Positions 10,433 to 24,340 of a stretch of 64,000 nucleotides of DNA are shown in pieces. Position numbers and translations under genes: made by a program. Source of the DNA: Hyperoodon ampullatus (Eukaryota; Chordata; Mammalia; Artiodactyla; Ziphiidae). The stretch is from contig CATKHW010000427.1 of NCBI GenBank assembly GCA_949752795.1, forward strand, positions 1,426,001 through 1,490,000, given 5' to 3'. Position 1 is the stretch's first letter. Every line of letters begins with the position of its first letter. The notes below the pieces were generated by a model. The model ran no database searches. It saw only the letters and a program-made list of their open reading frames with translations, and was not told the origin of the DNA.

Positions 10433-12171
10433 CCTGTGCTTATATCAAACTCTGGTTTTATGCATCACCCCACCTCTCCTTCCCCCTTAAGCAGGCATAA
10501 GAGTGTTTTCTAAATGTGAGACACTGTTCTCTTTCCTAACTCAGTTCAAGTGTAGCCATGTTTACAGGATCTTCATAAGTGACATCTTATGATAAGTTTC
10601 TTTTTCTGTGTGACTTATTTCACTTAGAATCATCGTACCTGAATCCACCCATTTTGCTGCTACTGGTCTTATGACATTGATTTCATGGCTGAGGGATATT
10701 CCATCGTACGTAAGTACCACAATTTTTTGAACCATTTTTATATTTCCTGGGATATTTAAGGTGTACCCAAGTTGAGGTCCTTGTAAGCAGTGCAGCCCTA
10801 AATTTTGGGGTGGCTGTGTCTTTTTGATTTTCAGTTTTCCCAAGGTATATTCCCTAGACTGGAAGTGCCCTTGGCTCTGTAGCTCTGTTGTTTACTTGTT
10901 TTAGGGAACACAATGCACTCCTCCAGAGAGGCAGTTGGCAATTTACATCCCGCCCATCAGCATAACAAGGCTCCCTGTTCTCCAGGGCCTGTCTTGCCTT
11001 TCTGGTTTTTACACATTTTGTGGATGTCCCTTTTGACCGGTGGGAAGTGATACTTCTTTGTAGTGCAGATTTGCATTGCCCGCTTGCTTGCTTGGCCAAA
11101 AAGGGCGTATGCGTTTTCTCCTGAATATATTCAGGAGAAAACGCATACGCCCTTTTTGGCCAAGTGCATCATTGTCGAAGTTGTGCCCCTCTTCCTGTGC
11201 TTTAAAGGCGATTCCAACGTACCTCTTGAAATCTGTTTCCTGCTATTCTGCCTCGCTTTCAAGTCCGCCTCGTTGCCTTCCCTCAACAGATATTTGGACG
11301 ATAGTTGTCCTTTATTACTCGGCCAGTTTGTGAATTGCTGTGCCCCTGAGCTCCATTTTTCAACTCGTTTTTGGTGAGCTGACCGCAAGTCCAAAATTTT
11401 GGTTCAGGATCTATACTGATTCCCGGTGGGTGGCTGAGACTTTGGTTAATTCTTCTTCCTGCCGGGAAATTACAGTGATATGTGCCTGTCCAAATGCCTA
11501 ACAGCTACTCTCTCATTGGTTCTCCCTCTTCCCTTTCATCCTCTGCCAAATTGGCAACCTGTGCGAACCAGGAGGTTAAAGGGGATGTCTCTCCAAGTTG
11601 GGAGGTTGATAATAAAGCAGATGGAAAGTCAAACCGGAGCACCAGGAGAGGGACTATTCGTTGAGTTTTAGAAACCTTTCATATTCACAGTGTGTCCGTT
11701 CTCTAGGATTCCCATACATGTTATATCTGTAGTAATATTCCCTTCAACCTGGAGTGTTGGGACCCATGGAATGTGTGCCATGCATTATTGCTTTAAAGGG
11801 TCTGCATTTGCTCACCCAATCTCACCAATCCTCTCAGTCCCAAGTGTCCAGCCTTATGCCACATCCAGCTGTCATTGTAGATAGGGTCATTTCAGGTTTC
11901 ATCAGCGACCTTGAAGGAATTGTAAAGAATTTCCCAGTTTTTTTGTTTTATTTTTGAAATTCCTTTTTATAGTGGGTTTGAGCTGATTCTCGCTGCCATA
12001 TTTATCCCAGTCTAGACACACTTGATTCCCTTACGGACACATATCAATACATAGGTTTTAAGATTCTTACTAGTCAGATATATTCCTCTGCGGGAAATAT
12101 GGGGTTTTGAGTCCCTTTCACTGAGGAAGGTGTAGGTCTTGTCTATTCCATAGTTGGTTTTTGGAACGGTA
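10433..12171. repeat. Satellite monomer 7 (class I)
   Basis: 1,739 bp with a perfect palindrome at 11091-11164. Pairs with copy 13 in the hexamer. Confidence 0.95.
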
Positions 12172-13910
12172 CCTGTGCTTATATCAAACTCTGGTTTTAT
12201 GCATCACCCCACCTCTCCTTCCCCCTTAAGCAGGCATAAGAGTGTTTTCTAAATGTGAGACACTGTTCTCTTTCCTAACTCAGTTCAAGTGTAGCCATGT
12301 TTACAGGATCTTCATAAGTGACATCTTATGATAAGTTTCTTTTTCTGTGTGACTTATTTCACTTAGAATCATCGTACCTGAATCCACCCATTTTGCTGCT
12401 ACTGGTCTTATGACATTGATTTCATGGCTGAGGGATATTCCATCGTACGTAAGTACCACAATTTTTTGAACCATTTTTATATTTCCTGGGATATTTAAGG
12501 TGTACCCAAGTTGAGGTCCTTGTAAGCAGTGCAGCCCTAAATTTTGGGGTGGCTGTGTCTTTTTGATTTTCAGTTTTCCCAAGGTATATTCCCTAGACTG
12601 GAAGTGCCCTTGGCTCTGTAGCTCTGTTGTTTACTTGTTTTAGGGAACACAATGCACTCCTCCAGAGAGGCAGTTGGCAATTTACATCCCGCCCATCAGC
12701 ATAACAAGGCTCCCTGTTCTCCAGGGCCTGTCTTGCCTTTCTGGTTTTTACACATTTTGTGGATGTCCCTTTTGACCGGTGGGAAGTGATACTTCTTTGT
12801 AGTGCAGATTTGCATTGCCCGCTTGCTTGCTTGGCCAAAAAGGGCGTATGCGTTTTCTCCTGAATATATTCAGGAGAAAACGCATACGCCCTTTTTGGCC
12901 AAGTGCATCATTGTCGAAGTTGTGCCCCTCTTCCTGTGCTTTAAAGGCGATTCCAACGTACCTCTTGAAATCTGTTTCCTGCTATTCTGCCTCGCTTTCA
13001 AGTCCGCCTCGTTGCCTTCCCTCAACAGATATTTGGACGATAGTTGTCCTTTATTACTCGGCCAGTTTGTGAATTGCTGTGCCCCTGAGCTCCATTTTTC
13101 AACTCGTTTTTGGTGAGCTGACCGCAAGTCCAAAATTTTGGTTCAGGATCTATACTGATTCCCGGTGGGTGGCTGAGACTTTGGTTAATTCTTCTTCCTG
13201 CCGGGAAATTACAGTGATATGTGCCTGTCCAAATGCCTAACAGCTACTCTCTCATTGGTTCTCCCTCTTCCCGTTCATCCTCTGCCAAATTGGCAACCTG
13301 TGCGAACCAGGAGGTTAAAGGGGATGTCTCTCCAAGTTGGGAGGTTGATAATAAAGCAGATGGAAAGTCAAACCGGAGCACCAGGAGAGGGACTATTCGT
13401 TGAGTTTTAGAAACCTTTCATATTCACAGTGTGTCCGTTCTCTAGGATTCCCGTACATGTTATATCTGTAGTAATATTCCCTTCAACCTGGAGAGTTGGG
13501 ACCCATGGAATGTGTGCCATGCATTATTGCTTTAAAGGGTCTGCATTTGCTCACCCAATATCACCAATCCTCGCAGTCCCAAGTGTCCAGCCTTATGCCA
13601 CATCCAGCTGTCATTGTAGATAGGGTCATTTCAGGTTTCATCAGAGACCCTGAAGGAATTGTAAAGAATTTCCCAGTTTTTTTGTTTTATTTTTGAAATT
13701 CCTTTTTATAGTGGGTTTGAGCTGATTCTCGCTGCCATATTTATCCCAGTCTAGACACACTTGATTCCCTTACGGACACATATCAATACATAGGTTTTAA
13801 GATTCTTACTAGTCAGATATATTCCTCTGCGGGAAATATGGGGTTTTGAGTCCCTTTCACTGAGGAAGGTGTAGGTCTTGTCTATTCCATAGTTGGTTTT
13901 TGGAACGGTA
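12172..13910. repeat. Satellite monomer 8 (class II)
   Basis: 1,739 bp with a perfect palindrome at 12830-12903. Pairs with copy 14; lacks the CCCACAAC variant of copies 5 and 11, which distinguishes the two trimers within the hexamer. Confidence 0.95.
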
Positions 13911-15647
13911 CCTGTGCTTATATCAAACTCTGGTTTTATGCATCACCCCACCTCTCCTTCCCCCTTAAGCAGGCATAAGAGTGTTTTCTAAATGTGAGAC
14001 ACTGTTCTCTTTCCTAACTCAGTTCAAGTGTAGCCATGTTTACAGGATCTTCATAAGTGATATCTTATGATAAGTTTCTTTTTCTGTGTGACTTATTTCA
14101 CTTAGAATCATCGTACCTGAATCCACCCATTTTGCTGCTACTGGTCTTATGACATTGATTTCATGGCTGAGGGATATTCCATCGTACGTAAGTACCACAA
14201 TTTTTTGAACCATTTTTATATTTCCTGGGATATTCAAGGTGTACCCAAGTTGAGGTCCTTGTAAGCAGTGCAGCCCTAAATTTTGGGAGGCTGTGTCTTT
14301 TTGATTTTCAGTTTTCCCAAGGTATATTCCCGAGACTGGAAGTGCCCTTGGCTCTGTAGCTCTGTTGTTTACTTGTTTTAGGGAACACAATGCACTCCTC
14401 CAGAGAGGCAGTTGGCAATTTACATCCCGTCCATCAGCATAACAAGGCTCCCTGTTCTCCAGGGCCTGTCTTGCCTTTCTGGTTTTTACACATTTTGTGG
14501 ATGTCCCTTTTGACCGGTGGGAAGTGATACTTCTTTGTAGTGCAGATTTGCATTGCCCGCTTGCTTGCTTGGCCAAAAAGGGCGTATGTGTTTTCTCCTG
14601 AATATATTCAGGAGAAAACGCATACGCCCTTTTTGGCCAAGTGCATCATTGTCGAAGTTGTGCCCCTCTTACTGTGCTTTAAAGGCGATTCCAACGTACC
14701 TCTTGAAATCTGTTTCCTGCTATTCTGCCTCGCTTTCAAGTCCGCCTCGTTGCCTTCCCTCAACAGATTTTTGGACGATAGTTGTCCTTTATTACTCGGC
14801 CAGTTTGTGAATTGCTGTGCCCCTGAGCTCCATTTTTCAACTCGTTTTTGGTGAGCTGACCGCAAGTCCAAAATTTTGGTTCAGGATCTATACTGATTCC
14901 CGGTGGGTGGCTGAGACTTTGGTTAATTCTTCTTCCTGCCGGGAAATTACAGTGATATGTGCCCGTCCAAATGCCTTACAGCTACTCTCTCATTGGTTCT
15001 CCCTCTTCCCTTTCATCCTCTGCCAAATTGGCAACCTGTGCGAACCAGGAGGTTAAAGGGGCTGTCTCTCCAAGTTGGGAGGTTGATAATAAAGCAGATG
15101 AAAGTCAAACCGGAGCACCAGGAGAGGGACTATTCGTTGAGTTTTAGAAACCTTTCGTATTCACAGTGTGTCCGTTCTCTAGGATTCCCGTACATGTTAT
15201 ATCTGTAGTAATATTCCCTTCAACCTGGAGAGTTGGGACCCATGGAATGTGTGCCATGCATTATTGCTTCAAAGGGTCTGCATTTGCTCACCCAATCTCA
15301 CCAATCCTCTCAGTCCCAAGTGTCCAGCCTTATGCCACATCCAGCTGTCATTGTAGATAGGGTCATTTCAGGTTTCATCAGAGACCCTGAAGGAATTGTA
15401 AAGAATTTCCCAGTTTTTTTGTTTTATTTTTGAAATTCCTATTTATAGTGGGTTTGAGCTGATTCTCGCTGCCATATTTATCCCAGTCTAGACACACTTG
15501 ATTCCCTCACGGAGACATATCAATACAGAGGTTTTAAGATTCTTACTAGTCAGATATATTCCTCTGCGGGAAATATGGGGTTTTGAGTCCCTTTCACTGA
15601 GGAAGGTGTAGGTCTTGTCTATTCCATAGTTGGTTTTTGGAACGGTA
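13911..15647. repeat. Satellite monomer 9 (class III)
   Basis: 1,737 bp. Palindrome at 14568-14641 has C-to-T at 14589, shared with copy 15. Private changes: GCTTCAAAGG and CCTATTTATAG. Confidence 0.95.
14040..14576 (-). pseudogene. L1 ORF2 C-terminal remnant, 178-codon frame (copy 9)
   Basis: Same continuous class III frame as in copy 6, 5,215 bp downstream, with identical predicted residues. The identity reflects recent trimer duplication, not selection. Confidence 0.75.
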
Positions 15648-17386
15648 CCTGTGCTTATATCAAACTCTGGTTTTATGCATCACCCCACCTCTCCTTCCCC
15701 CTTAAGCAGGCATAAGAGTGTTTTCTAAATGTGAGACACTGTTCTCTTTCCTAACTCAGTTCAAGTGTAGCCATGTTTACAGGATCTTCATAAGTGACAT
15801 CTTATGATAAGTTTCTTTTTCTGTGTGACTTATTTCACTTAGAATCATCGTACCTGAATCCACCCATTTTGCTGCTACTGGTCTTATGACATTGATTTCA
15901 TGGCTGAGGGATATTCCATCGTACGTAAGTACCACAATTTTTTGAACCATTTTTATATTTCCTGGGATATTTAAGGTGTACCCAAGTTGAGGTCCTTGTA
16001 AGCAGTGCAGCCCTAAATTTTGGGGTGGCTGTGTCTTTTTGATTTTCAGTTTTCCCAAGGTATATTCCCTAGACTGGAAGTGCCCTTGGCTCTGTAGCTC
16101 TGTTGTTTACTTGTTTTAGGGAACACAATGCACTCCTCCAGAGAGGCAGTTGGCAATTTACATCCCGCCCATCAGCATAACAAGGCTCCCTGTTCTCCAG
16201 GGCCTGTCTTGCCTTTCTGGTTTTTACACATTTTGTGGATGTCCCTTTTGACCGGTGGGAAGTGATACTTCTTTGTAGTGCAGATTTGCATTGCCCGCTT
16301 GCTTGCTTGGCCAAAAAGGTCGTATGCGTTTTCTCCTGAATATATTCAGGAGAAAACGCATACGCCCTTTTTGGCCAAGTGCATCATTGTCGAAGTTGTG
16401 CCCCTCTTCCTGTGCTTTAAAGGCGATTCCAACGTACCTCTTGAAATCTGTTTCCTGCTATTCTGCCTCGCTTTCAAGTCCGCCTCGTTGCCTTCCCTCA
16501 ACAGATATTTGGACGATAGTTGTCCTTTATTACTCGGCCAGTTTGTGAATTGCTGTGCCCCTGAGCTCCATTTTTCAACTCGTTTTTGGTGAGCTGACCG
16601 CAAGTCCAAAATTTTGGTTCAGGATCTATACTGATTCCCGGTGGGTGGCTGAGACTTTGGTTAATTCTTCTTCCTGCCGGGAAATTACAGTGATATGAGC
16701 CTGTCCAAATGCCTAACAGCTACTCTCTCATTGGTTCTCCCTCTTCCCTTTCATCCTCTGCCAAATTGGCAACCTGTGCGAACCAGGAGGTTAAAGGGGA
16801 TGTCTCTCCAAGTTGGGAGGTTGATAATAAAGCAGATGGAAAGTCAAACCGGAGCACCAGGAGAGGGACTATTCGTTGAGTTTTAGAAACCTTTCATATT
16901 CACAGTGTGTCCGTTCTCTAGGATTCCCATACATGTTATATCTGTAGTAATATTCCCTTCAACCTGGAGTGTTGGGACCCATGGAATGTGTGCCATGCAT
17001 TATTGCTTTAAAGGGTCTGCATTTGCTCACCCAATCTCACCAATCCTCTCAGTCCCAAGTGTCCAGCCTTATGCCACATCCAGCTGTCATTGTAGATAGG
17101 GTCATTTCAGGTTTCATCAGCGACCTTGAAGGAATTGTAAAGAATTTCCCAGTTTTTTTGTTTTATTTTTGAAATTCCTTTTTATAGTGGGTTTGAGCTG
17201 ATTCTCGCTGCCATATTTATCCCAGTCTAGACACACTTGATTCCCTTACGGACACATATCAATACATAGGTTTTAAGATTCTTACTAGTCAGATATATTC
17301 CTCTGCGGGAAATATGGGGTTTTGAGTCCCTTTCACTGAGGAAGGTGTAGGTCTTGTCTATTCCATAGTTGGTTTTTGGAACGGTA
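15648..17386. repeat. Satellite monomer 10 (class I)
   Basis: 1,739 bp. Palindrome at 16306-16379 has G-to-T at 16320, shared with copy 4. Private GATATGAGCC near 16695. It contains the junction between the two hexamer blocks. Confidence 0.95.
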
Positions 17387-19125
17387 CCTGTGCTTATATC
17401 AAACTCTGGTTTTATGCATCACCCCACCTCTCCTTCCCCCTTAAGCAGGCATAAGAGTGTTTTCTAAATGTGAGACACTGTTCTCTTTCCTAACTCAGTT
17501 CAAGTGTAGCCATGTTTACAGGATCTTCATAAGTGACATCTTATGATAAGTTTCTTTTTCTGTGTGACTTATTTCACTTAGAATCATCGTACCTGAATCC
17601 ACCCATTTTGCTGCTACTGGTCTTATGACATTGATTTCATGGCTGAGGGATATTCCATCGTACGTAAGTACCACAATTTTTTGAACCATTTTTATATTTC
17701 CTGGGATATTTAAGGTGTACCCAAGTTGAGGTCCTTGTAAGCAGTGCAGCCCTAAATTTTGGGGTGGCTGTGTCTTTTTGATTTTCAGTTTTCCCAAGGT
17801 ATATTCCCTAGACTGGAAGTGCCCTTGGCTCTGTAGCTCTGTTGTTTACTTGTTTTAGGGAACACAATGCACTCCTCCAGAGAGGCAGTTGGCAATTTAC
17901 ATCCCGCCCATCAGCATAACAAGGCTCCCTGTTCTCCAGGGCCTGTCTTGCCTTTCTGGTTTTTACACATTTTGTGGATGTCCCTTTTGACCGGTGGGAA
18001 GTGATACTTCTTTGTAGTGCAGATTTGCATTGCCCGCTTGCTTGCTTGGCCAAAAAGGGCGTATGCGTTTTCTCCTGAATATATTCAGGAGAAAACGCAT
18101 ACGCCCTTTTTGGCCAAGTGCATCATTGTCGAAGTTGTGCCCCTCTTCCTGTGCTTTAAAGGCGATTCCAACGTACCTCTTGAAATCTGTTTCCTGCTAT
18201 TCTGCCTCGCTTTCAAGTCCGCCTCGTTGCCTTCCCACAACAGATATTTGGACGATAGTTGTCCTTTATTACTCGGCCAGTTTGTGAATTGCTGTGCCCC
18301 TGAGCTCCATTTTTCAACTCGTTTTTGGTGAGCTGACCGCAAGTCCAAAATTTTGGTTCAGGATCTATACTGATTCCCGGTGGGTGGCTGAGACTTTGGT
18401 TAATTCTTCTTCCTGCCGGGAAATTACAGTGATATGTGCCTGTCCAAATGCCTAACAGCTACTCTCTCATTGGTTCTCCCTCTTCCCGTTCATCCTCTGC
18501 CAAATTGGCAACCTGTGCGAACCAGGAGGTTAAAGGGGATGTCTCTCCAAGTTGGGAGGTTGATAATAAAGCAGATGGAAAGTCAAACCGGAGCACCAGG
18601 AGAGGGACTATTCGTTGAGTTTTAGAAACCTTTCATATTCACAGTGTGTCCGTTCTCTAGGATTCCCGTACATGTTATATCTGTAGTAATATTCCCTTCA
18701 ACCTGGAGAGTTGGGACCCATGGAATGTGTGCCATGCATTATTGCTTTAAAGGGTCTGCATTTGCTCACCCAATATCACCAATCCTCGCAGTCCCAAGTG
18801 TCCAGCCTTATGCCACATCCAGCTGTCATTGTAGATAGGGTCATTTCAGGTTTCATCAGAGACCCTGAAGGAATTGTAAAGAATTTCCCAGTTTTTTTGT
18901 TTTATTTTTGAAATTCCTTTTTATAGTGGGTTTGAGCTGATTCTCGCTGCCATATTTATCCCAGTCTAGACACACTTGATTCCCTTACGGACACATATCA
19001 ATACATAGGTTTTAAGATTCTTACTAGTCAGATATATTCCTCTGCGGGAAATATGGGGTTTTGAGTCCCTTTCACTGAGGAAGGTGTAGGTCTTGTCTAT
19101 TCCATAGTTGGTTTTTGGAACGGTA
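17387..19125. repeat. Satellite monomer 11 (class II)
   Basis: 1,739 bp with a perfect palindrome at 18045-18118. Pairs with copy 5. Confidence 0.95.
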
Positions 19126-20862
19126 CCTGTGCTTATATCAAACTCTGGTTTTATGCATCACCCCACCTCTCCTTCCCCCTTAAGCAGGCATAAGAGTGTT
19201 TTCTAAATGTGAGACACTGTTCTCTTTCCTAACTCAGTTCAAGTGTAGCCATGTTTACAGGATCTTCATAAGTGATATCTTATGATAAGTTTCTTTTTCT
19301 GTGTGACTTATTTCACTTAGAATCATCGTACCTGAATCCACCCATTTTGCTGCTACTGGTCTTATGACATTGATTTCATGGCTGAGGGATATTCCATCGT
19401 ACGTAAGTACCACAATTTTTTGAACCATTTTTATATTTCCTGGGATATTCAAGGTGTACCCAAGTTGAGGTCCTTGTAAGCAGTGCAGCCCTAAATTTTG
19501 GGAGGCTGTGTCTTTTTGATTTTCAGTTTTCCCAAGGTATATTCCCGAGACTGGAAGTGCCCTTGGCTCTGTAGCTCTGTTGTTTACTTGTTTTAGGGAA
19601 CACAATGCACTCCTCCAGAGAGGCAGTTGGCAATTTACATCCCGTCCATCAGCATAACAAGGCTCCCTGTTCTCCAGGGCCTGTCTTGCCTTTCTGGTTT
19701 TTACACATTTTGTGGATGTCCCTTTTGACCGGTGGGAAGTGATACTTCTTTGTAGTGCAGATTTGCATTGCCCGCTTGCTTGCTTGGCCAAAAAGGGCGT
19801 ATGCGTTTTCTCCTGAATATATTCAGGAGAAAACGCATACGCCCTTTTTGGCCAAGTGCATCATTGTCGAAGTTGTGCCCCTCTTACTGTGCTTTAAAGG
19901 CGATTCCAACGTACCTCTTGAAATCTGTTTCCTGCTATTCTGCCTCGCTTTCAAGTCCGCCTCGTTGCCTTCCCTCAACAGATTTTTGGACGATAGTTGT
20001 CCTTTATTACTCGGCCAGTTTGTGAATTGCTGTGCCCCTGAGCTCCATTTTTCAACTCGTTTTTGGTGAGCTGACCGCAAGTCCAAAATTTTGGTTCAGG
20101 ATCTATACTGATTCCCGGTGGGTGGCTGAGACTTTGGTTAATTCTTCTTCCTGCCGGGAAATTACAGTGATATGTGCCCGTCCAAATGCCTTACAGCTAC
20201 TCTCTCATTGGTTCTCCCTCTTCCCTTTCATCCTCTGCCAAATTGGCAACCTGTGCGAACCAGGAGGTTAAAGGGGCTGTCTCTCCAAGTTGGGAGGTTG
20301 ATAATAAAGCAGATGAAAGTCAAACCGGAGCACCAGGAGAGGGACTATTCGTTGAGTTTTAGAAACCTTTCGTATTCACAGTGTGTCCGTTCTCTAGGAT
20401 TCCCGTACATGTTATATCTGTAGTAATATTCCCTTCAACCTGGAGAGTTGGGACCCATGGAATGTGTGCCATGCATTATTGCTTTAAAGGGTCTGCATTT
20501 GCTCACCCAATCTCACCAATCCTCTCAGTCCCAAGTGTCCAGCCTTATGCCACATCCAGCTGTCATTGTAGATAGGGTCATTTCAGGTTTCATCAGAGAC
20601 CCTGAAGGAATTGTAAAGAATTTCCCAGTTTTTTTGTTTTATTTTTGAAATTCCTTTTTATAGTGGGTTTGAGCTGATTCTCGCTGCCATATTTATCCCA
20701 GTCTAGACACACTTGATTCCCTCACAGAGACATATCAATACAGAGGTTTTAAGATTCTTACTAGTCAGATATATTCCTCTGCGGGAAATATGGGGTTTTG
20801 AGTCCCTTTCACTGAGGAAGGTGTAGGTCTTGTCTATTCCATAGTTGGTTTTTGGAACGGTA
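19126..20862. repeat. Satellite monomer 12 (class III)
   Basis: 1,737 bp with a perfect palindrome at 19783-19856. Pairs with copy 6. Confidence 0.95.
19255..19791 (-). pseudogene. L1 ORF2 C-terminal remnant, 178-codon frame (copy 12)
   Basis: Third copy of the class III frame, in the second hexamer block (partner of copy 6). Predicted residues are unchanged. Confidence 0.75.
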
Positions 20863-22601
20863 CCTGTGCTTATATCAAACTCTGGTTTTATGCATCACCC
20901 CACCTCTCCTTCCCCCTTAAGCAGGCATAAGAGTGTTTTCTAAATGTGAGACACTGTTCTCTTTCCTAACTCAGTTCAAGTGTAGCCATGTTTACAGGAT
21001 CTTCATAAGTGACATCTTATGATAAGTTTCTTTTTCTGTGTGACTTATTTCACTTAGAATCATCGTACCTGAATCCACCCATTTTGCTGCTACTGGTCTT
21101 ATGACATTGATTTCATGGCTGAGGGATATTCCATCGTACGTAAGTACCACAATTTTTTGAACCATTTTTATATTTCCTGGGATATTTAAGGTGTACCCAA
21201 GTTGAGGTCCTTGTAAGCAGTGCAGCCCTAAATTTTGGGGTGGCTGTGTCTTTTTGATTTTCAGTTTTCCCAAGGTATATTCCCTAGACTGGAAGTGCCC
21301 TTGGCTCTGTAGCTCTGTTGTTTACTTGTTTTAGGGAACACAATGCACTCCTCCAGAGAGGCAGTTGGCAATTTACATCCCGCCCATCAGCATAACAAGG
21401 CTCCCTGTTCTCCAGGGCCTGTCTTGCCTTTCTGGTTTTTACACATTTTGTGGATGTCCCTTTTGACCGGTGGGAAGTGATACTTCTTTGTAGTGCAGAT
21501 TTGCATTGCCCGCTTGCTTGCTTGGCCAAAAAGGGCGTATGCGTTTTCTCCTGAATATATTCAGGAGAAAACGCATACGCCCTTTTTGGCCAAGTGCATC
21601 ATTGTCGAAGTTGTGCCCCTCTTCCTGTGCTTTAAAGGCGATTCCAACGTACCTCTTGAAATCTGTTTCCTGCTATTCTGCCTCGCTTTCAAGTCCGCCT
21701 CGTTGCCTTCCCTCAACAGATATTTGGACGATAGTTGTCCTTTATTACTCGGCCAGTTTGTGAATTGCTGTGCCCCTGAGCTCCATTTTTCAACTCGTTT
21801 TTGGTGAGCTGACCGCAAGTCCAAAATTTTGGTTCAGGATCTATACTGATTCCCGGTGGGTGGCTGAGACTTTGGTTAATTCTTCTTCCTGCCGGGAAAT
21901 TACAGTGATATGTGCCTGTCCAAATGCCTAACAGCTACTCTCTCATTGGTTCTCCCTCTTCCCTTTCATCCTCTGCCAAATTGGCAACCTGTGCGAACCA
22001 GGAGGTTAAAGGGGATGTCTCTCCAAGTTGGGAGGTTGATAATAAAGCAGATGGAAAGTCAAACCGGAGCACCAGGAGAGGGACTATTCGTTGAGTTTTA
22101 GAAACCTTTCATATTCACAGTGTGTCCGTTCTCTAGGATTCCCATACATGTTATATCTGTAGTAATATTCCCTTCAACCTGGAGTGTTGGGACCCATGGA
22201 ATGTGTGCCATGCATTATTGCTTTAAAGGGTCTGCATTTGCTCACCCAATCTCACCAATCCTCTCAGTCCCAAGTGTCCAGCCTTATGCCACATCCAGCT
22301 GTCATTGTAGATAGGGTCATTTCAGGTTTCATCAGCGACCTTGAAGGAATTGTAAAGAATTTCCCAGTTTTTTTGTTTTATTTTTGAAATTCCTTTTTAT
22401 AGTGGGTTTGAGCTGATTCTCGCTGCCATATTTATCCCAGTCTAGACACACTTGATTCCCTTACGGACACATATCAATACATAGGTTTTAAGATTCTTAC
22501 TAGTCAGATATATTCCTCTGCGGGAAATATGGGGTTTTGAGTCCCTTTCACTGAGGAAGGTGTAGGTCTTGTCTATTCCATAGTTGGTTTTTGGAACGGT
22601 A
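20863..22601. repeat. Satellite monomer 13 (class I)
   Basis: 1,739 bp with a perfect palindrome at 21521-21594. Pairs with copy 7. Confidence 0.95.
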
Positions 22602-24340
22602 CCTGTGCTTATATCAAACTCTGGTTTTATGCATCACCCCACCTCTCCTTCCCCCTTAAGCAGGCATAAGAGTGTTTTCTAAATGTGAGACACTGTTCTC
22701 TTTCCTAACTCAGTTCAAGTGTAGCCATGTTTACAGGATCTTCATAAGTGACATCTTATGATAAGTTTCTTTTTCTGTGTGACTTATTTCACTTAGAATC
22801 ATCGTACCTGAATCCACCCATTTTGCTGCTACTGGTCTTATGACATTGATTTCATGGCTGAGGGATATTCCATCGTACGTAAGTACCACAATTTTTTGAA
22901 CCATTTTTATATTTCCTGGGATATTTAAGGTGTACCCAAGTTGAGGTCCTTGTAAGCAGTGCAGCCCTAAATTTTGGGGTGGCTGTGTCTTTTTGATTTT
23001 CAGTTTTCCCAAGGTATATTCCCTAGACTGGAAGTGCCCTTGGCTCTGTAGCTCTGTTGTTTACTTGTTTTAGGGAACACAATGCACTCCTCCAGAGAGG
23101 CAGTTGGCAATTTACATCCCGCCCATCAGCATAACAAGGCTCCCTGTTCTCCAGGGCCTGTCTTGCCTTTCTGGTTTTTACACATTTTGTGGATGTCCCT
23201 TTTGACCGGTGGGAAGTGATACTTCTTTGTAGTGCAGATTTGCATTGCCCGCTTGCTTGCTTGGCCAAAAAGGGCGTATGCGTTTTCTCCTGAATATATT
23301 CAGGAGAAAACGCATACGCCCTTTTTGGCCAAGTGCATCATTGTCGAAGTTGTGCCCCTCTTCCTGTGCTTTAAAGGCGATTCCAACGTACCTCTTGAAA
23401 TCTGTTTCCTGCTATTCTGCCTCGCTTTCAAGTCCGCCTCGTTGCCTTCCCTCAACAGATATTTGGACGATAGTTGTCCTTTATTACTCGGCCAGTTTGT
23501 GAATTGCTGTGCCCCTGAGCTCCATTTTTCAACTCGTTTTTGGTGAGCTGACCGCAAGTCCAAAATTTTGGTTCAGGATCTATACTGATTCCCGGTGGGT
23601 GGCTGAGACTTTGGTTAATTCTTCTTCCTGCCGGGAAATTACAGTGATATGTGCCTGTCCAAATGCCTAACAGCTACTCTCTCATTGGTTCTCCCTCTTC
23701 CCGTTCATCCTCTGCCAAATTGGCAACCTGTGCGAACCAGGAGGTTAAAGGGGATGTCTCTCCAAGTTGGGAGGTTGATAATAAAGCAGATGGAAAGTCA
23801 AACCGGAGCACCAGGAGAGGGACTATTCGTTGAGTTTTAGAAACCTTTCATATTCACAGTGTGTCCGTTCTCTAGGATTCCCGTACATGTTATATCTGTA
23901 GTAATATTCCCTTCAACCTGGAGAGTTGGGACCCATGGAATGTGTGCCATGCATTATTGCTTTAAAGGGTCTGCATTTGCTCACCCAATATCACCAATCC
24001 TCGCAGTCCCAAGTGTCCAGCCTTATGCCACATCCAGCTGTCATTGTAGATAGGGTCATTTCAGGTTTCATCAGAGACCCTGAAGGAATTGTAAAGAATT
24101 TCCCAGTTTTTTTGTTTTATTTTTGAAATTCCTTTTTATAGTGGGTTTGAGCTGATTCTCGCTGCCATATTTATCCCAGTCTAGACACACTTGATTCCCT
24201 TACGGACACATATCAATACATAGGTTTTAAGATTCTTACTAGTCAGATATATTCCTCTGCGGGAAATATGGGGTTTTGAGTCCCTTTCACTGAGGAAGGT
24301 GTAGGTCTTGTCTATTCCATAGTTGGTTTTTGGAACGGTA
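22602..24340. repeat. Satellite monomer 14 (class II)
   Basis: 1,739 bp with a perfect palindrome at 23260-23333. Pairs with copy 8. Confidence 0.95.

Larger units (their letters stand above)
5698..16127. repeat. Higher-order repeat, hexamer block A (10,430 bp)
   Basis: Six monomers (most of copy 4 to the start of copy 10) recur almost unchanged 10,430 bp downstream. Rare private variants line up pairwise: GGTCG in the palindrome of copies 4 and 10 (5890, 16320), CCTTCCCACAACAG in copies 5 and 11, and GTATGTG in copies 9 and 15. Inside the block, monomer classes run I-II-III-I-II-III, giving a nested 5,215-bp trimer. The left edge lies between 5697 (A in copy 4, C in copy 10) and 5702, if these single bases are not later mutations. 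Confidence 0.85.
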